Shown in pieces: positions 15,351 to 16,505 of a DNA stretch of 16,505 nt. The notes under the pieces were generated by a model. It was not told the origin of the DNA and did no database searches. It was given only the letters and a program-made list of their open reading frames with translations. The translations under genes were made by a program, and so were the position numbers. The DNA lies in NCBI GenBank assembly GCA_003645825.1, contig QNCQ01000011.1, positions 1-16,505 of the forward strand. The letters are read 5' to 3'. Origin of the DNA: Fidelibacterota bacterium. GTDB lineage: Bacteria > Fidelibacterota > UBA2242 > B5-G15. How positions within the stretch are numbered: the stretch's first letter is position 1; the number at the start of each line of letters is the position of its first letter.

Positions 15351-15376
15351 AAATAGGTAAGTAGACAGAGGAAAAC

Positions 15377-16273
15377 ATGAGCAAATGCAAAAACAATTTA
15401 ACTATCAGCATTGTTGCTTTACTGTCCATCATTTTGCTCATCACCATCCCGGAAAGCTCTTTGGGACAGGAAAGTAAGAAGAGCAAATGGATTTATATAG
15501 ATACAACCCTCGCTTTCACAACTGATGTCCCAATATCAGCTGCAAGAGAAAAAACGCTCAACGCCGCCAGGCAAAGAGCTGTTAAAAAAGCCATACCTGC
15601 AGAGGTGTTGATAGCCTCTGCACTGAATGACCGCATCTTCGAGAAAGGTAATGATGTGGAAGAACAGACCGCTTACAGCATATTTTCCATTCTATCCACC
15701 ACTGGTCACATAGTTGATGAAAAAATTCTGTACTCGAAAGTTGAAAAACTTGAGAAAAATATTTACCACTATCGGGTAAAACTTAAAGCCAGCGTCGCAG
15801 AGCCGTCAGGAGAAAGAAATCCTGCTCTGTCGCTGGAGGTAGGTGTCAACAAAAATTTCCTGAAAGATGGGGACGAACTCCAAATCACGGTGAAATCATC
15901 CGCTGACGGTTATATTTATCTCTTCAACTTCCTTCCTGATAATTCCGTTGTGCTCATTTTCCCGAATGCTCTCTGTCAGAACAATTTTATAAAGTCAAAC
16001 ACAATTTTTGAAATCCCTTCAAAAAAGGAAAAAGAACGTGGCATAAAATACAGGGTAAGATGCCACCCGGAATCAGAAATGACAGTGGAAACAATCCTCG
16101 CTGTCTTCTGCATAAACCCCATAGCAGGTATTGATAAGTTTGTGAGACTGAAAGAGGGAACTGTTACCTTTTCTGCAGGTGATGAGAGCTTCGTTCAGTT
16201 TCAGAAGTGGCTCGCTGAGGTACCTCTATCCCAGCGAGTAGAAAAAGCTGTTCAAGTTCATATATACAGGTGA
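15377..16273 (+). CDS. Exported DUF4384 domain-containing protein
   Basis: A 298-residue exported protein of unknown function. A signal peptide covers about residues 1-30 (ISIVALLSIILLITIPESSLG, then QES). There is no lipobox Cys, so it is probably soluble or periplasmic. Residues about 38-140 contain TTDVPISAAREKTLNAARQRAVKKAI, with repeated Ala-x-x-Ala steps. The segment resembles the N-terminal modules of LPP20/FlgT-like proteins that precede DUF4384 in other bacteria. The DUF4384 domain spans about 150-240: LEVGVNKNFLKDGDELQITV, then SADGYIYLFNFLPDNSVVLIFPN, the hallmark GYxYLxxxxxDxxxxxxFPN. A C-terminal ETILAVF block and FQKWLAEVPLSQ follow. It has its own promoter and ribosome-binding site, and 10 nt after its stop a block of palindromic repeats begins. 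Some relatives are found with protein kinases or flagellar and secretion genes, but no such neighbour is visible here. Confidence 0.75.
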   Translation: MSKCKNNLTISIVALLSIILLITIPESSLGQESKKSKWIYIDTTLAFTTDVPISAAREKTLNAARQRAVKKAIPAEVLIASALNDRIFEKGNDVEEQTAYSIFSILSTTGHIVDEKILYSKVEKLEKNIYHYRVKLKASVAEPSGERNPALSLEVGVNKNFLKDGDELQITVKSSADGYIYLFNFLPDNSVVLIFPNALCQNNFIKSNTIFEIPSKKEKERGIKYRVRCHPESEMTVETILAVFCINPIAGIDKFVRLKEGTVTFSAGDESFVQFQKWLAEVPLSQRVEKAVQVHIYR

Positions 16274-16283
16274 GATTGTCACT

Positions 16284-16353
16284 CGTCATTGCGAGGAGTC
16301 CATATCATGGACGACGAAGCAATCTTCCCTGCAAGTGGAATAACAATTAAAAC
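16284..16353 (+). repeat. Palindromic dispersed repeat, copy 1 (70 nt)
   Basis: It begins CGTCATTGCGAGGAG, forms the inner hairpin GTCCAT-ATC-ATGGAC (16299-16313), and continues GACGAAGCAATCT. A 26-nt tail ends in AACAATTAAAAC. Outer ATTGC and GCAAT can also pair. It matches copy 2 at 16438-16505 along its whole length, apart from a 2-nt length difference in the hairpin and a few substitutions. The CATTGCGAG...GAAGCAATCT type of REP-like repeat is widespread in bacterial genomes; the exact family name cannot be assigned here. Confidence 0.85.
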
Positions 16354-16379
16354 ACGCCGTCATCGACTTCAAACATAGT

Positions 16380-16417
16380 AGATCGCCACGCTCGCTCACG
16401 CTCCGCTCGCAATGACA
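16380..16417 (-). repeat. Inverted REP-like unit
   Basis: Read on the minus strand it begins TGTCATTGCGAGCGGAGCG and ends GGCGATCT, the same outer sequence as the flanking repeats but with a different GAGCG-rich centre and no ACAATTAAAAC tail. CTCGCAATGAC at 16406-16416 is an exact 11-bp inverted match to GTCATTGCGAG at 16285-16295. Confidence 0.8.
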
Positions 16418-16437
16418 TGAGGGGTACCTTCTCCAAG

Positions 16438-16505
16438 CGTCATTGCGAGGAGTCCCATCGGGACGACGAAGCAATCTGCTCTGCAAGTGGAACAACAATT
16501 AAAAC
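16438..16505 (+). repeat. Palindromic dispersed repeat, copy 2 (68 nt, reaches window end)
   Basis: Direct copy of 16284-16353. The inner hairpin here is GTCCC-ATC-GGGAC at 16453-16465, and the tail again ends in AACAATTAAAAC at the last base. More of the array may lie beyond the window. Confidence 0.85.

Larger units (their letters stand above)
15007..15376. other. 370-nt non-coding stretch between esterase and DUF4384 gene
   Basis: It holds a 7-bp inverted repeat, TTCCATA/TATGGAA (15121-15127 and 15142-15148), a degenerate palindromic repeat (15186-15241) and the promoter of the next gene (15322-15350). A weaker promoter-like pair, TTGAGA-N17-TATGTT, lies at 15079-15107. No protein family was recognised in any frame, and no tRNA or other RNA gene was seen. 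Confidence 0.6.

Noticed and set aside
16286..16498. 70-codon open frame on the minus strand
   Set aside because: It lies wholly inside the palindromic repeats. Its residues (CHCERS, RRPDGTPRNDA) are the well-known translation of such repeats and not a protein family.
16284..16505. CRISPR array
   Set aside because: Only two direct copies, about 70 nt each, separated by 84 nt that contain an inverted copy. There is no regular spacing and there are no cas genes.

Overview
The window looks like a piece of chromosome from an uncultured, moderately low-GC bacterium of the FCB (Bacteroidetes/Chlorobi/candidate phyla) neighbourhood. The pointers are a DUF4835 (PorD-type) exported protein, a DUF2723 membrane glycosyltransferase, an SDR-type L-threonine dehydrogenase, a DUF1844 protein, and a DUF4384 protein. 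Promoters have an ordinary sigma-70 shape (TTGACT/TTGTCA/TTGAAT, 16-17 bp spacers, TAATAT/TATATT). Starts are a mix of ATG, GTG and TTG. I cannot name the phylum from sequence alone.

Layout. (1) 1-499, minus: N-terminal part of an L-threonine 3-dehydrogenase, cut by the window edge. (2) 711-1559, plus: divergent DUF4835 exported protein with its own promoter. (3) 1565-13718, minus: eight tightly packed genes that read as one operon from a strong promoter at 13754-13782. In transcription order they are a two-TM/RCK potassium channel, a lone cyclic-nucleotide-binding-domain protein, valS, a DUF4139 exported protein, recG, a DUF1844 protein, a large DUF2723 membrane protein and a GT2 glycosyltransferase. 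Gaps are 1-32 nt. The last gene ends 5 nt from the convergent DUF4835 gene. (4) 13719-14184: a gene-poor stretch holding what looks like the decayed 3' end of a GH2 beta-galactosidase. (5) 14185-15006, plus: exported alpha/beta-hydrolase esterase. (6) 15007-15376: non-coding, with a degenerate palindromic repeat and a clear promoter. (7) 15377-16273, plus: exported DUF4384 protein. (8) 16284-16505: REP-like palindromic repeats, two direct copies and one inverted unit, running off the window.

How the parts may work together. The long operon joins housekeeping functions (valyl-tRNA charging, fork and recombination repair) to envelope functions: K+ flux, an exported DUF4139 protein and a GT-C plus GT2 pair. 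The channel and CNB genes are adjacent and nearly coupled, which suggests a split nucleotide-regulated K+ channel. DUF2723 and GT2 could form a small surface-glycosylation module. The esterase downstream of the GH2 relic suggests a former carbohydrate-utilisation locus that has been eroded. Nothing here is a CRISPR array, prophage, intact IS, rRNA or tRNA. The least explained items are the covarying hairpin repeats, the GH2 relic and the channel/CNB pair.
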